A DNA stretch of 64,000 nucleotides from Promicromonospora sukumoe (GCF_014137995.1 NZ_JACGWV010000001.1:3100001-3164000), one strand, 5' to 3'. Counted from the first letter of the stretch, positions 28,417 through 37,455 are shown. Notes: generated by a model not told the origin, from the letters alone. Made by a program: numbers and translations.

Positions 28417-28449
28417 GAGCGCACGTTCGCAGGTGATGAACGTGCGCTC
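28417..28449. terminator. hairpin between convergent genes
   Basis: Perfect 12-bp inverted repeat (28417-28428 and 28438-28449) with a 9-nt loop, between the phosphoesterase stop (28382) and the HTH gene stop (28537). Probably a bidirectional terminator. Confidence 0.65.
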
Positions 28450-28536
28450 AGGCGTCGGGGTGCGGTGCGTCGCAAGTTGGCGCGGCGCGTGCACTACGTC
28501 AGCGGAGACGCCAGGGCGTGTTCCGCCGCGCGGGGG

Positions 28537-28767
28537 TCATGCGGATACGAGGGACTCCGTGTCGCGGTGCTCACGGTCGAACTTGTACGACTCGATCTCC
28601 GCGGCGTCGAACATCAGGTCTGCTCCGACCATGTGATATTCGATCTCACCGGCCTCGAGGAGGTCGATGACGTGCAGCTTCGAGACACCCAGCATCCGCG
28701 CGGCTTCGAGCGTGGTGAGGTCCTGGTGCGGGTTGTTGGCTTCGGCTTCCATTGTGATCTCGTTCAC
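28537..28767 (-). CDS. excisionase-type HTH protein, antitoxin-like
   Basis: 76 aa. The core TLEAARMLGVSKLHVIDLLEAGEIEYHMVGADLMFDAAEIESY is a MerR/excisionase-like winged helix. Proteins of this type usually act as antitoxins and are followed by a PIN-domain toxin gene; here no toxin gene follows on the minus strand (the next gene is the convergent phosphoesterase). GTG 28767 is preferred because AAGACT lies 6 nt upstream; ATG 28752 is the alternative. It sits at the edge of an AT-richer stretch, so it may be a remnant of a toxin-antitoxin or mobile element. Confidence 0.7.
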   Translation of the reverse strand: MNEITMEAEANNPHQDLTTLEAARMLGVSKLHVIDLLEAGEIEYHMVGADLMFDAAEIESYKFDREHRDTESLVSA

Positions 28768-29340
28768 ACAGCCAGTCTTGCGCGTCCCGGGGCCCGGAGT
28801 CCAGTCGAATCGGTGCGAGTTTCGATATTTGTTGAGGATTCTTTTCTCCGCCGGCTTGAACGCAGGCGTAAATCGGAACCACATCCCGATTAGGGACATA
28901 TCGGTCAGGCGACTCCCGCGATGGCGCCGGCGGGCCGAGCAAGCTCGGTCGCACCAGTTTTCCGGCAATGCAGGTAACGAATTTTCACCCGCCGATCTCG
29001 CCGCGAAACAATCCCCACCATTTGCGCCTCGACAGGTGAGGATCCGGTGCCCACTGTGTAGGCGTCAGTATCACCAGACCGCCGAGACGGTCCGCGCCAA
29101 CCAACAACCATGCAGGTCAGGACATGATTCGGCCAACCCGGCAGGGCGTCCCGAACCGGACGCGCGATATCACCTCCCTTGCATTCCGTTTACCGGGCTA
29201 GCACTTCTCGTATCGCGCGTGGCAGTATCCACCCCACCCCGCTCGGAACAGATCGCATCAAACAGGCAGTTTTTAATGAACAAGTCTGGAATCTGGCTCT
29301 CGCGGTGGGTCATTAGTAGGAAGAACGGTCAGGAGCACCC
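28768..29340. other. 573-bp non-coding, visibly AT-richer stretch
   Basis: No convincing gene on either strand: the open frames lack the GC-biased third positions of all neighbours. Contains poly-T/A patches, a short stem CCGAGC/GCTCGG near 28934-28947 and a promoter-like region before the methyltransferase. Composition differs sharply from the rest of the window, which suits acquired or decayed DNA. I see no tRNA and no insertion-sequence ends. Confidence 0.6.
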
Positions 29341-30069
29341 ATGCCTGTCGAAGTGATTCAGCTCTCTGAGCACGAGTCCCATGTCCAAGCCGTGAACGAG
29401 ACCACCTACGAGATCAGTGCCAGGCACTACAGCGATCGCGCCGCGGAGCGCCTGGCCGGCGCCGACAGGTGGCTCCTGCCGATCCTGACCACGCTCAGCA
29501 GCCGCCCGGGCGCGCGGGCGCTCGACGTCGGGTGCGCGGTCGGAACCAACTCCGTCTACCTCGCCAAGCAGGGGTACGAGGTCACCGGCCTCGACTTCAG
29601 CAGGCGGATGCTCGGCGCGGCACGCACGGCCTGCCGGGAGACCGGGCTCGACAACCCGCCGACCTTCGTCCTGCAGGACTTCTGCTCGTGGGTGCCCGAG
29701 GCGGAACCGTTCGACCTCGTGCTCGCCACCGCGTTCGTCCATCTCTTCCCCGAGCCGCTGGACCGCACGATCACCGACGCGCTCCTCTCGCACGTCGCAC
29801 CCGGTGGCTCCGCCATCATCTCGACCACCGTGGAGGCGAACCACTCCCAGGCGCTCCGGTCCAAGCACGAGGAGGGCCCCGGCCCTGGGCAGCCGCTCAG
29901 CGACCTGCGCTGGCGGAACCACTACACGAGGGAGTCGTTCCAGAACGTGGTCACGGAGGCCTCGGTCAGCCGGCCGGGTGGGGTCTGGTCCGTCGAGGAG
30001 CACGTGTCGCGGGACCCGGGACGCCCGCAGAAGTTCTGGTCGGACATGGTGGTCACCCGGATCGGCTGA
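29341..30069 (+). CDS. class I SAM-dependent methyltransferase
   Basis: 242 aa, soluble. SAM motif I is ALDVGCAVGTNSVYLA, the acidic end of strand 2 is VTGLDFS, and motif IV is FDLVLATAFVHLF, with the post-motif VAPGGSAIIS. The C-terminal part (WRNHYTRESFQNVV, RPQKFWSDMVVTRIG) probably selects the substrate. No substrate-specific motif was recognised; it is not a recognisable DNA methyltransferase (no NPPY or Cys motif). AGGAG lies 8 nt before the ATG. It stands between the AT-rich stretch and a convergent phosphoesterase. Confidence 0.85.
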   Translation: MPVEVIQLSEHESHVQAVNETTYEISARHYSDRAAERLAGADRWLLPILTTLSSRPGARALDVGCAVGTNSVYLAKQGYEVTGLDFSRRMLGAARTACRETGLDNPPTFVLQDFCSWVPEAEPFDLVLATAFVHLFPEPLDRTITDALLSHVAPGGSAIISTTVEANHSQALRSKHEEGPGPGQPLSDLRWRNHYTRESFQNVVTEASVSRPGGVWSVEEHVSRDPGRPQKFWSDMVVTRIG

Positions 30070-30087
30070 CCCGGCCGTTGCGCGGCG

Positions 30088-30840
30088 TCACGCCTGGGAC
30101 GGTTGCAGGCCTCGGTACACAGCGGTCCGGAGCTCGATCGCATACGGCTCGAGCTCCAGCATGCCGAGCCGGGCAGCGGCAGCGATCTCGGACTCGACGT
30201 CGTACGGGACCCGGACGATCTGCATGCTGAAGCGCCCGGGTTCCTGCTCACCGAGCGCGCCTTCGAGCAGGACATAGCTCGGCTCCGGCTCGTCCAGCGG
30301 GTTGCCGACGCTACCCACGTTGAACAGTGTCCGGCCCCTGTTCACCTCGACGAACGTCTCATGGATGTCGCCGTAGCCGACCATCGACGGGACCGGACCG
30401 TCCCCCGTCATGGGGGTGTTGGCGAACATCCCGTCGAACTCCTCGGCGGTGTGGCTCGCCCGCACGCGCACGTGCGGGCTCGTCGCCGAGGCGTGGAACA
30501 GCCTGATGCGCCGCCCGCTCATCAGCAGGTCGTGGCTCAGCGGCAGGGTACGCAGCCACTCGTGCTGGTCGGGGCGCAGCTCGTCGCGCCACCAGACCAT
30601 GCCGGGGGACGCGTCGTCCCCGAGCGTGGGCAGGAAGTCGTCCCAGTTGCCGCGGACGTTGATGTCGCAGACCTCCGCACAACGATCCACGACCTGGCGG
30701 CCCCGCGGACCCTTGCCCACGAAGTCGCCGAGATTGACGATCTGGTCGACGCCACGCCTCCGGAGGTCGTCAAGAACCGCATCGAGAGCGGTCAAGTTTC
30801 CATGGACGTCGCTGATCAGGGCGACTCGTTCCAGAGACAT
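30088..30840 (-). CDS. YfcE/MJ0936-like metallophosphoesterase with variant motifs
   Basis: 250 aa. Calcineurin-like superfamily: ISDVHGNLTAL (Asp, His), VNLGDFVGKGP (Asp), VRGNWDD (Asn kept, usual His or Cys replaced by Trp), LFHAS (His), then GYGDIHETF where most relatives have GHTH, and NVGSVGNPLD. Two positions normally lining the active site therefore differ. ATG 30840 is preferred over an in-frame GTG at 30858, as CACGAT lies 6 nt before it. Last gene of a four-gene minus-strand run (SNF2, STAND, two-TM protein, this gene) with short gaps. Confidence 0.8.
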   Translation of the reverse strand: MSLERVALISDVHGNLTALDAVLDDLRRRGVDQIVNLGDFVGKGPRGRQVVDRCAEVCDINVRGNWDDFLPTLGDDASPGMVWWRDELRPDQHEWLRTLPLSHDLLMSGRRIRLFHASATSPHVRVRASHTAEEFDGMFANTPMTGDGPVPSMVGYGDIHETFVEVNRGRTLFNVGSVGNPLDEPEPSYVLLEGALGEQEPGRFSMQIVRVPYDVESEIAAAARLGMLELEPYAIELRTAVYRGLQPSQA

Positions 30841-30903
30841 CACTGGATCGTGCCACACCCGCAGGTCAGGAGCACCGGGCGACGCCGAGACATCGCACTA
30901 CGT

Positions 30904-31740
30904 TCACATCGGCCGCGCCCGCGCGAGCTGGTACCCCAGGAGGCGGTCCAGCTCCTGCAGGATGTGCGTCACGTAGGGCCGGTTGCCGCGCGGACCGTCG
31001 AACCCTGACGCGACCAGACGGATCCAGGCCGGCCGCCGTCGGAACACGTGGAACTCCATGTAGCCCTTCGGCTCGTCCGACCACGGGTCCGCGATCGTCG
31101 CGCTGTGCTGCACCCACGCCCGATAGGTGTGCAGGCGCACCGACCCCTCGGCACCCTCGCGGCCGAGCCGCTCCTCCAGCGACCTGATCGTCAGGTACGC
31201 CCGCTCCACACGGTCCGCGAAGGCGAGCTCGTCGTAGAAGACGTCCATGAGCGCACGCACCCGCCGCTGGGAACGAAGCCAGTAGGGATCGACCATCACG
31301 AAGTCCACCCGCACGCCCCGCCGGGCGGCCTCGACGATGTGGTCGACGTCCTTCGTGACCGCCGTCAGCCCCACGCCGAAGCACACCACGTGCTCGCTCG
31401 CGGCGCTCCAGACGTCGTGCACGTCCGACTCGCGGCTGTAGTCCCCACCGACCGCCTCGATGCCGCGCATCCGCCGCCTGCCCTCCTCGAGCCGGCGCGA
31501 GGACTCGATCAGCTCGCGGTACACCCAGAGCGGGGCGACGACGATGACGACGGCGGTCATGCAGTAGACGATCACCTCCGCCGCGGGCTCTGGCAGGACG
31601 TCCGGCACGAAGGTCAGCGCGAGGTTCGACGCCACGCCGAGAGCCACCACGATCAGCCCGCCGTGGGCCCATCTCCCCTCGACCCTCACGGTCCGGGCTC
31701 CCAGCGCTGCATGTGGACCACCCCAGGCGTCTCCGCGCAT
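30904..31740 (-). CDS. two-TM protein with C-terminal PLD-like (DUF5919-like) domain
   Basis: 278 aa from ATG 31740; possible earlier starts are GTG 31755 and TTG 31800. Two membrane segments (LIVVALGVASNLALTFV and VIVYCMTAVVIVVAPLWVY) are followed by a charged linker helix (ESSRRLEEGRRRMRGIEAV) and a soluble domain. In that domain, HVVCFGVGL with VDHIVEAARRGVRVDFVMVDP resembles the start of phospholipase D-like or DUF5919 folds, but no HKD motif is seen. The layout (membrane anchor plus cytosolic effector-like domain) next to a STAND NTPase is reminiscent of defence modules (inference). Function unknown. Confidence 0.6.
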   Translation of the reverse strand: MRGDAWGGPHAALGARTVRVEGRWAHGGLIVVALGVASNLALTFVPDVLPEPAAEVIVYCMTAVVIVVAPLWVYRELIESSRRLEEGRRRMRGIEAVGGDYSRESDVHDVWSAASEHVVCFGVGLTAVTKDVDHIVEAARRGVRVDFVMVDPYWLRSQRRVRALMDVFYDELAFADRVERAYLTIRSLEERLGREGAEGSVRLHTYRAWVQHSATIADPWSDEPKGYMEFHVFRRRPAWIRLVASGFDGPRGNRPYVTHILQELDRLLGYQLARARPM

Positions 31741-31814
31741 CCCCCAGCGCCGCACATCTCCGGGCGCCCGAGCCGCCAGGATAAAGCAATGAAATAGCAA
31801 AGTCTAGCAGTTTT

Positions 31815-31839
31815 CGGACATGGCAGACGTAAGTGTCCG
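31815..31839. other. small inverted repeat between the STAND and two-TM genes
   Basis: CGGACA (31815-31820) pairs with TGTCCG (31834-31839) in the gap between the two genes, next to an AT-rich patch (about 31780-31815). It may be a weak terminator or attenuator, so the two-TM gene may have its own promoter. Confidence 0.3.
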
Positions 31840-31845
31840 CACGCC

Positions 31846-34359
31846 TCACGCCGCGGCCAGTGTTCCGAGCTCCTGCGCCTCCGCTCGTGCCCGCCGGGCC
31901 TCGTCGAACCGCTCCTGGTCGTGCAGCGTGAGCGCCAGCGTCCGCAGCGCCTCGACGAGCCGCGGCCGGTACTTCGCGGCGTTCTCGGCCAGCAGCTCGC
32001 GCAGGAGCGCGACGGCCTCGCGCACGAGCTCCACGGCCTCGTCGCCCAGCTTGAGGCCGGCGACGATCGCGCCCAGGTTGCTCAGCGACTCGGCCAGCCG
32101 GGGGCGGTACCGGTGCGGGTCCACGTGCGCGAGGTCGCGCCAGGTCCTGGTCGCCTCGTGCTCGGCGTCGAGCGCCTCCTGGGACCGGTGCAGGCGCGTG
32201 TGCGTGACGCCGAGGCCGGACAGCGCCTCGGCGAGCTCCGGCACGTGCCGCCCCGGGTCCTGGGCCGCGAGCCGGCGCAGCACCTCGACGGCCTCCTGCT
32301 GGAGCTCCCGGCCCTCCTCCCACCGCCCCGCGTCGGAGAGCCCGGTGCCGAGCGCCCCGAGCGAACGGGCGAGGTCCGCCAGGTACCGCCCCGGGTTCTC
32401 CTGGGCGCTGCGGCGCCGCAGCGCGACGGCGTCCTCCAGGTGCCTCAACGCCTCCTCGGTCCGGCCCTGGCCGGCCAGCACCGTGCCCAGCGCGTGCAGC
32501 GCGTCACCGAGGGCGGGCAGGTGCTCGTCCGGCGCGGCCTCGGCCGGACGGCGCAGGAGCGCCGTCGCCTCCCGCGCGGGAGCCGACGCCGCGTCGGGCC
32601 GGCCGAGCTCCAGCAGCCGGAGCGCCAGGCCCGTCAGCGACCGCGCCAGCGCGGGGGCGCACCGGTCGGGATGCCGGCCGGCGAGCTCGCGACACAGCGC
32701 GACCGCCTCCTGGCTCGTCCCGAGCGCGCCCAGCGTCTGCCCCAGCTCGGCCCGGGTCGCCGCCAGGTCCGACAGCGCCGTGGCCAGGTCGAACGCGACG
32801 GCCTCCGGGTGGTCCGCCGCGGCGTGCCGCAGCAGGCGCACCGCCTCCTCCTGGCAGGGCAGCGCCTCGGCGGGCCGGCCCTGGGCCGCGCGGGTGGTCC
32901 CGAGGCCCGCGAGCAGCGCCGCCAGCTGAGGCCGGAACCGGCCCGGCTCACCCGGGGGCTCTGCCTCGTCGAGCCCGTGGAGCAGCACGAGCGCCTCGCG
33001 CTGGTACGGCTCGGCGTCGCCGGCCCGGCCCGCCTCGGCCAGCGCGGCCCCGGCGTCGGCCAGGGCCTCCGCCCGGCGGACGACGTCGGCGGGTCCGACG
33101 ACGGAATCCCGCCCCGTCGCCGCCAGCGTGCGGAGCGTGACCTCCGCGCGCAGCTCGCCGAGCGTGAGCGACGGGCGCGGGAGCACGCCTGAGACGGCGC
33201 GCAGCGCGTCGGCGTCCTCCGGGAGCGCGGCGATCGCCGCGCCGAGCTGGTCGAGCGCGGCGTCCAGGTCGCCGGTGCGGCCGTCGAGCCGGTCCGCGAC
33301 GATCCCCGCGGTGCGCAGCGCCGCGCGCCGGGCCGACGGCGCGCCCGCCCCGGCCAGGCAGGCGCCGAGCAGCGCGGGGGCGTCCGTGAGCTCCCCGAGC
33401 AGGTGGGGGTCCACGACCCGGGCGGGCAGCGACCGGTGCGGGTCCAGGTCCAGGAGCCACCGTCCGACGTCGGGCGCCGCGGCCGGCCGCACGCCCGGCA
33501 GGACGCGCGCGACGCGGCGCACGAGCCGCTCGGCCGCGTCCGGCGTCCGCACGCCGGTGAGCGTCGCGGCGGCGACCAGGCCGTCCACGGCCTCGGGGTG
33601 GAAGCCCGCGTCCCCGAGCAGCCCGGCCTGCTCGGCGGAGCGGTACCAGGTCCAGCGCTCGTGCTCGAGCAGCTCGTCCAGCGCGTCGGACACGTCGACG
33701 GGCAGCACGCCGTGCGCCCCACGGGACTGCGTCCGCAGGACGGCGCAGAGCGCGGCGGCCTGCAGGTCGAGCATCGGGGCGCCGCCCGGGACCGCCGCGA
33801 CGGAGACCCGCGGCACGGGCAGCCCCAGGGCGTCCGCGAACGACTCGGCGACGGCCGCCACGACCCGCGCGTCCACCTGCCCGGGCAGTACCGCGGCGGG
33901 CAGGTCGGCGCGGGCCCACCCCGCCTCCAGCAGCGCGCCGGCCGCCGGGTCGGCCCGGGTGAGCCGGTCGAACCAGGGGCCGGCACCTCGCGCGACCAGC
34001 AGCACGCGCACGGCGCCGTTGCGGCCCCGGGCCGCGTCCGCCAGGAGCTGGGCGAGCGCCGGGCCGCGCCCGTCGGCGTCGTCGACCAGCAGGAGCGCGG
34101 GGGCGCCGTCGGGGACGGCGGCCAGGGCGCGGGGCTCGGCGCCGTCGGGCACGCTGAGGCAGGTCCATCCGGCGCGGGCCATGTGGTGCGCGAACTCGCG
34201 GGCGAGCCGGGTCTTGCCGACGCCGCCGGGGCCGGTGACCAGCCGGACGCCCACGGGCTCCGGGCTGGTGCACCACACGACGAGCGACGCGTGCTCGGCC
34301 CTCCGGCCGACGAACGGCACGACGCGTCGTTCGGGGGCAAGCAGCCGCCCGGGGGACAT
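31846..34359 (-). CDS. STAND-type NTPase with C-terminal tetratricopeptide repeats
   Basis: 837 aa. FVGR near residue 17 opens a P-loop NTPase: Walker A GPGGVGKTRLA (K49), Walker B LLLVDDAD (about 89-96), and a GxP-type segment (VPGGAPMLDLQAAALCA), the mark of STAND (NB-ARC-like) signalling ATPases. From about residue 420 there are six or more TPR-like units of about 50 residues (LGRxxEALxxxxEAVxLxRxLAxxxPxRYxPxLA). STAND proteins couple ligand sensing to oligomerisation, often in conflict systems or regulation. ATG 34359 is chosen; GTG 34404 and TTG 34422 (next to GGGAGGGA) are alternatives. Gaps to both neighbours are short. Confidence 0.82.
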   Translation of the reverse strand: MSPGRLLAPERRVVPFVGRRAEHASLVVWCTSPEPVGVRLVTGPGGVGKTRLAREFAHHMARAGWTCLSVPDGAEPRALAAVPDGAPALLLVDDADGRGPALAQLLADAARGRNGAVRVLLVARGAGPWFDRLTRADPAAGALLEAGWARADLPAAVLPGQVDARVVAAVAESFADALGLPVPRVSVAAVPGGAPMLDLQAAALCAVLRTQSRGAHGVLPVDVSDALDELLEHERWTWYRSAEQAGLLGDAGFHPEAVDGLVAAATLTGVRTPDAAERLVRRVARVLPGVRPAAAPDVGRWLLDLDPHRSLPARVVDPHLLGELTDAPALLGACLAGAGAPSARRAALRTAGIVADRLDGRTGDLDAALDQLGAAIAALPEDADALRAVSGVLPRPSLTLGELRAEVTLRTLAATGRDSVVGPADVVRRAEALADAGAALAEAGRAGDAEPYQREALVLLHGLDEAEPPGEPGRFRPQLAALLAGLGTTRAAQGRPAEALPCQEEAVRLLRHAAADHPEAVAFDLATALSDLAATRAELGQTLGALGTSQEAVALCRELAGRHPDRCAPALARSLTGLALRLLELGRPDAASAPAREATALLRRPAEAAPDEHLPALGDALHALGTVLAGQGRTEEALRHLEDAVALRRRSAQENPGRYLADLARSLGALGTGLSDAGRWEEGRELQQEAVEVLRRLAAQDPGRHVPELAEALSGLGVTHTRLHRSQEALDAEHEATRTWRDLAHVDPHRYRPRLAESLSNLGAIVAGLKLGDEAVELVREAVALLRELLAENAAKYRPRLVEALRTLALTLHDQERFDEARRARAEAQELGTLAAA

Positions 34360-34470
34360 CGTGTGCGCGAGAGCCGTACGGGGGTGTGACGACAACGTGG
34401 ACACACCGTCAGTGAACCCCAATCCCTCCCGAAGCGGTTATCACACCGAAATGGGCGGGCACGGGTCATC

Positions 34471-36675
34471 TCATGGTGTGCGGCTGAGCCGCTCCTGCTC
34501 CTCGGCGAGGATCGTGCGGGACAGCGTGGCCTCCGTCTGCGCGGCCACGTCGACGGCCGACGGCGAGGCGTCGGTGATCTCGGACTGCCGCACGAACTCC
34601 TCGAAGAGCGCCGACTTGGACCCGAGGATCTCCATCATCCGCTGGTCCACGGACTGCTCGACCAGGAGCCGGTGCACCTGGACGGTGCGGGTCTGGCCCA
34701 TGCGGTGGGCACGCGCCACGGCCTGCGCCTCGATGGTGGGCTTGACCTGCGGCTCGCAGAAGATGACGACGCTCGCGGCCTGCACGTTGAGGCCGACTCC
34801 CCCGGCGGTGATCTGGCTGACCAGCACGGACGGCCCGCCGGGGGTCGACAGGGCGTCCACCATGGTCTGCCGCTCCGGCACGGGCACGGACCCGGTCAGC
34901 GGCCCGACGGCGAGGTCCCCGAGCAGGTCCATCACCTGTTCCAGGACCGACAGGAAGTACGAGAAGACGATGACCCGGCGCCCGGCGTCGACCGCCTCGG
35001 TCACGAGCTCGCGCAGGCGGACCAGCTTGGCGGAGTCGTCGGCCGCGGAGACGGCGAACGCGGCGCGGCGCATCTTCATGAAGTTCCCGGCGAGCACGGC
35101 GTCTCGGTAGGCGGCGCCGTCGACGGGGCCGAACTGCTCCCACTCCTCGACCTGCACCATCTCGGGCAGCTCGGTGAGCACGTCCTCCTGGTTGCGGCGC
35201 AGGTAGGCGGGCGCGACGATCCGGCGGAACGCCTTGGCGCCGGACAGCCCGGCGTTGGGGTCGAGCTGGCCGGCGACCTCGGGCTGCAGGTAGCCCACCA
35301 TGTTCTTGAACTCGGCGACCTTGTTCTCCATCGGGGTGCCGGACAGGAACAGGACGCGGTCGGACCGGTCGGCCCACCGTCGCACCTCGCGGCCGCGCAG
35401 CGTCTCGGGGTTCTTCACGTAGTGCGCCTCGTCGACGACCATGAGCGCGGGCCGCAGGTCGTAGGGCAGGTCCAGGCGGCCGAGCACCTCGAAGGTCGTG
35501 ACCCCGACGCCGCCGTCGGCCAGCCAGGTCGCCGCGGCCTGCTCCCGGTCGTTGCCGTGCAGCACCACGGCGGCCAGGTCGGAGTGCTGCTCGACCTCGC
35601 GCTTCCAGTTGGTCACGACGCTCGCCGGGCACACCACCAGCACGTGCGTGCCGCCTGTGGCCATCAGGTGCGCGGCCACCGCGATGGACTGCATGGTCTT
35701 GCCCAGCCCCATCTCGTCGCCCAGGATCGTGCGCCGCTGCACCAGCGCGTACTTGGCACCGAACTGCTGGTAACCGCGCAGGCTGGCGCGCAGCAGCGTC
35801 CGGTCCAGGGGCTGCGCCTCGACCCGCCGCACGACGTCGGCGGGCAGGCCGCCCTCCGCGGCCTCGTGGTCGTCGCCCAGGTCCACGACCTGCGACAGCA
35901 GGCCGTAGTACTCGGCGGACCGCGCCTCGAAGTCGGCCCACACCTCGGCCCCCTCGGGCGGCTGCCCGACGGCGGCGCGCACCGCCCGCGCGTCGTCGGT
36001 CAGGCGCGCGGCCTCCACCAGGTCCGCGAGCACGGTGACCGAGGCGAGGGCGGCCGCCTTCCGGTCGGCGGGCGCGACGAGCCGGCGCCAGACGCTCGTG
36101 GCGAGCCGGGCGGGTTCGAGGTGCTCGGGCACGACGTCGGCGACGCGGCGGGCCTCGTCGAGGTGCTTGTGCCGCGCGTCGGTGGCCAGGCCGAACGCGT
36201 ACAGGGACTGGACCAGCACGGTCGCGTAGGGGTCGTCGGGGTCGACGTCGATGCGGAACCGCAGGTCGGCGTCGACCTCGTCGGCCAGCTCGCGGGCGGC
36301 CGACGTGGCGAGCTTCGCGGTGCCCGCGCCGATCCCGGCCTCCACCAGCCGGTCGGTGCCCGCGACGAGCACCTGGGTGACGTGGTGGTAGCCGGCCTTC
36401 TCCAGGACGGCGACGCGGAGCTTCTTGCGCCGCTCCTCCAGCGCCGCGACCGGGACGGACCGCAGGTCGGCGTGCACGCGGACCTCGCGCGTGGCCGTGT
36501 ACGCGTCGCGGACGCGCTCGCGCAGGGCGAGGTCCGTGGTGGTGAGCAGCCGCGAGTCGTCGAGCAGGGACTCGGCCCGCTCCAGGACGTGCCGCGCGGC
36601 ACGGGCCTTCCACGGTCGCGGCGGGCCGGCGGCGGGGGCTGCTGCTGGGCTGGGGAGGGTCGTCTGCTCGGTCAT
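34471..36675 (-). CDS. SNF2-family DNA-dependent ATPase / helicase
   Basis: 734 aa. The N-terminal 310 residues are helical and not assigned. The SNF2 motor follows: motif I GDEMGLGKTMQ, Ia VVCPASVVTNWKREV, motif II VVDEAHYVKNP, motif III FLSGTPMEN, then the helicase C domain with VFSYFLSVLEQ, LVSQITAGGVGLN (motif V) and QAVARAHRMGQTRTVQVHRL (motif VI). All motor motifs are intact. Remodels DNA-bound proteins; the target is unknown. TACGCT lies 9 nt before ATG 36675. It is the first gene of the four-gene minus-strand run and divergent from the PPOX gene. Confidence 0.9.
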   Translation of the reverse strand: MTEQTTLPSPAAAPAAGPPRPWKARAARHVLERAESLLDDSRLLTTTDLALRERVRDAYTATREVRVHADLRSVPVAALEERRKKLRVAVLEKAGYHHVTQVLVAGTDRLVEAGIGAGTAKLATSAARELADEVDADLRFRIDVDPDDPYATVLVQSLYAFGLATDARHKHLDEARRVADVVPEHLEPARLATSVWRRLVAPADRKAAALASVTVLADLVEAARLTDDARAVRAAVGQPPEGAEVWADFEARSAEYYGLLSQVVDLGDDHEAAEGGLPADVVRRVEAQPLDRTLLRASLRGYQQFGAKYALVQRRTILGDEMGLGKTMQSIAVAAHLMATGGTHVLVVCPASVVTNWKREVEQHSDLAAVVLHGNDREQAAATWLADGGVGVTTFEVLGRLDLPYDLRPALMVVDEAHYVKNPETLRGREVRRWADRSDRVLFLSGTPMENKVAEFKNMVGYLQPEVAGQLDPNAGLSGAKAFRRIVAPAYLRRNQEDVLTELPEMVQVEEWEQFGPVDGAAYRDAVLAGNFMKMRRAAFAVSAADDSAKLVRLRELVTEAVDAGRRVIVFSYFLSVLEQVMDLLGDLAVGPLTGSVPVPERQTMVDALSTPGGPSVLVSQITAGGVGLNVQAASVVIFCEPQVKPTIEAQAVARAHRMGQTRTVQVHRLLVEQSVDQRMMEILGSKSALFEEFVRQSEITDASPSAVDVAAQTEATLSRTILAEEQERLSRTP

Positions 36676-36738
36676 GGCGCTGCGAGCGTACCCGGATGGT
36701 CTGACATGCCCCATTTACGCCAGGTCTATGTTGAGGGC

Positions 36739-37383
36739 ATGACCCACGCGCAGAGCAAGTTCGGAGGCACGCCCGTCACCTCGGTCGAGGAGCTCCGCGA
36801 GATCATCCCGCCGCCGCTGGGCGCGGCGGCGGGCAAGGTCCGCCCCACCCTGCACGAATTGGACCGGCAGTGGCTCGCGGCGTCACCGCTGTGCCTGGTC
36901 GCGACGTCGGACGCCGCCGGCAACGTCGACGTCTCCCCGAAGGGTGACCCGGCCGGCTCGCTGGTACGCGTCCTGGACGACACCACGATCGCGATCCCGG
37001 AGCGCCCGGGCAACCGGCGCACCGACGGCTTCCTGAACGTGCTGGCCAACCCGCACGTGGGCCTGATCTTCGTGATCCCCGGCCGGGGCGACACCCTGCG
37101 TGTGAACGGCCGCGCCCGCCTCGTGCGCGACGCCCCGTACCTCGCGGAGCTCCAGGTGCGCCGCAACGTGCCGGTCCTGGCCCTGGAGGTGGACGTGGAG
37201 GAGGTCTTCCACCACTGCTCCAAGGCGTTCCTGCGCTCGAAGACGTGGGACCCGGAGACCTGGGGGCAGGAGGACGTGCCGCGCCGCGCCGTCATCTCGC
37301 GGACCCTGGAGCGCAAGGACGCCAGCCTCGACGAGCTCGACGCGTACTACGGGCCGAAGTACGCGGAGACGATCTACGGCTGA
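36739..37383 (+). CDS. FMN-dependent PPOX-type flavoprotein (MSMEG_1061-like)
   Basis: 214 aa. Pyridoxamine 5'-phosphate oxidase-like split barrel: LATSDAAGNVDVSPKGDPAGSL, the FMN-binding IPERPGNRRTDGFLNVLANPHVGLIFVIPGRGDTLRVNGRA, and HHCSKAFLRSKTWDPE. This matches the MSMEG_1061-type subfamily; substrates are unknown, probably reduction or oxidation using FMN or F420. TATGTT (36727-36732) lies 6 nt before the ATG, which fixes the start against a much longer upstream frame that is a shadow of the SNF2 gene. Confidence 0.88.
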   Translation: MTHAQSKFGGTPVTSVEELREIIPPPLGAAAGKVRPTLHELDRQWLAASPLCLVATSDAAGNVDVSPKGDPAGSLVRVLDDTTIAIPERPGNRRTDGFLNVLANPHVGLIFVIPGRGDTLRVNGRARLVRDAPYLAELQVRRNVPVLALEVDVEEVFHHCSKAFLRSKTWDPETWGQEDVPRRAVISRTLERKDASLDELDAYYGPKYAETIYG

Positions 37384-37455
37384 GCGTTGGCCGGGGCCGG
37401 GGTGATCTTCGCGGCTCTGGTTGGCAGCCCTCCGGAGCCGGGAGACGATGCAAGC

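Noticed and set aside
29029..29111. Possible tRNA fragment or attachment site suggested by a TVGTGSSPVE-like translation
   Set aside because: No TTCGA T-loop, no acceptor pairing and no cloverleaf could be drawn.
28667..29356. Plus-strand open frame across the AT-richer stretch, including a CPLC-like motif
   Set aside because: No codon bias, overlaps the HTH gene, and shows no recognisable domain.
34471..36675. SNF2 helicase as part of a DISARM system
   Set aside because: No DISARM methyltransferase, PLD nuclease with HKD motif, DUF1998 or drmB-like gene is adjacent.
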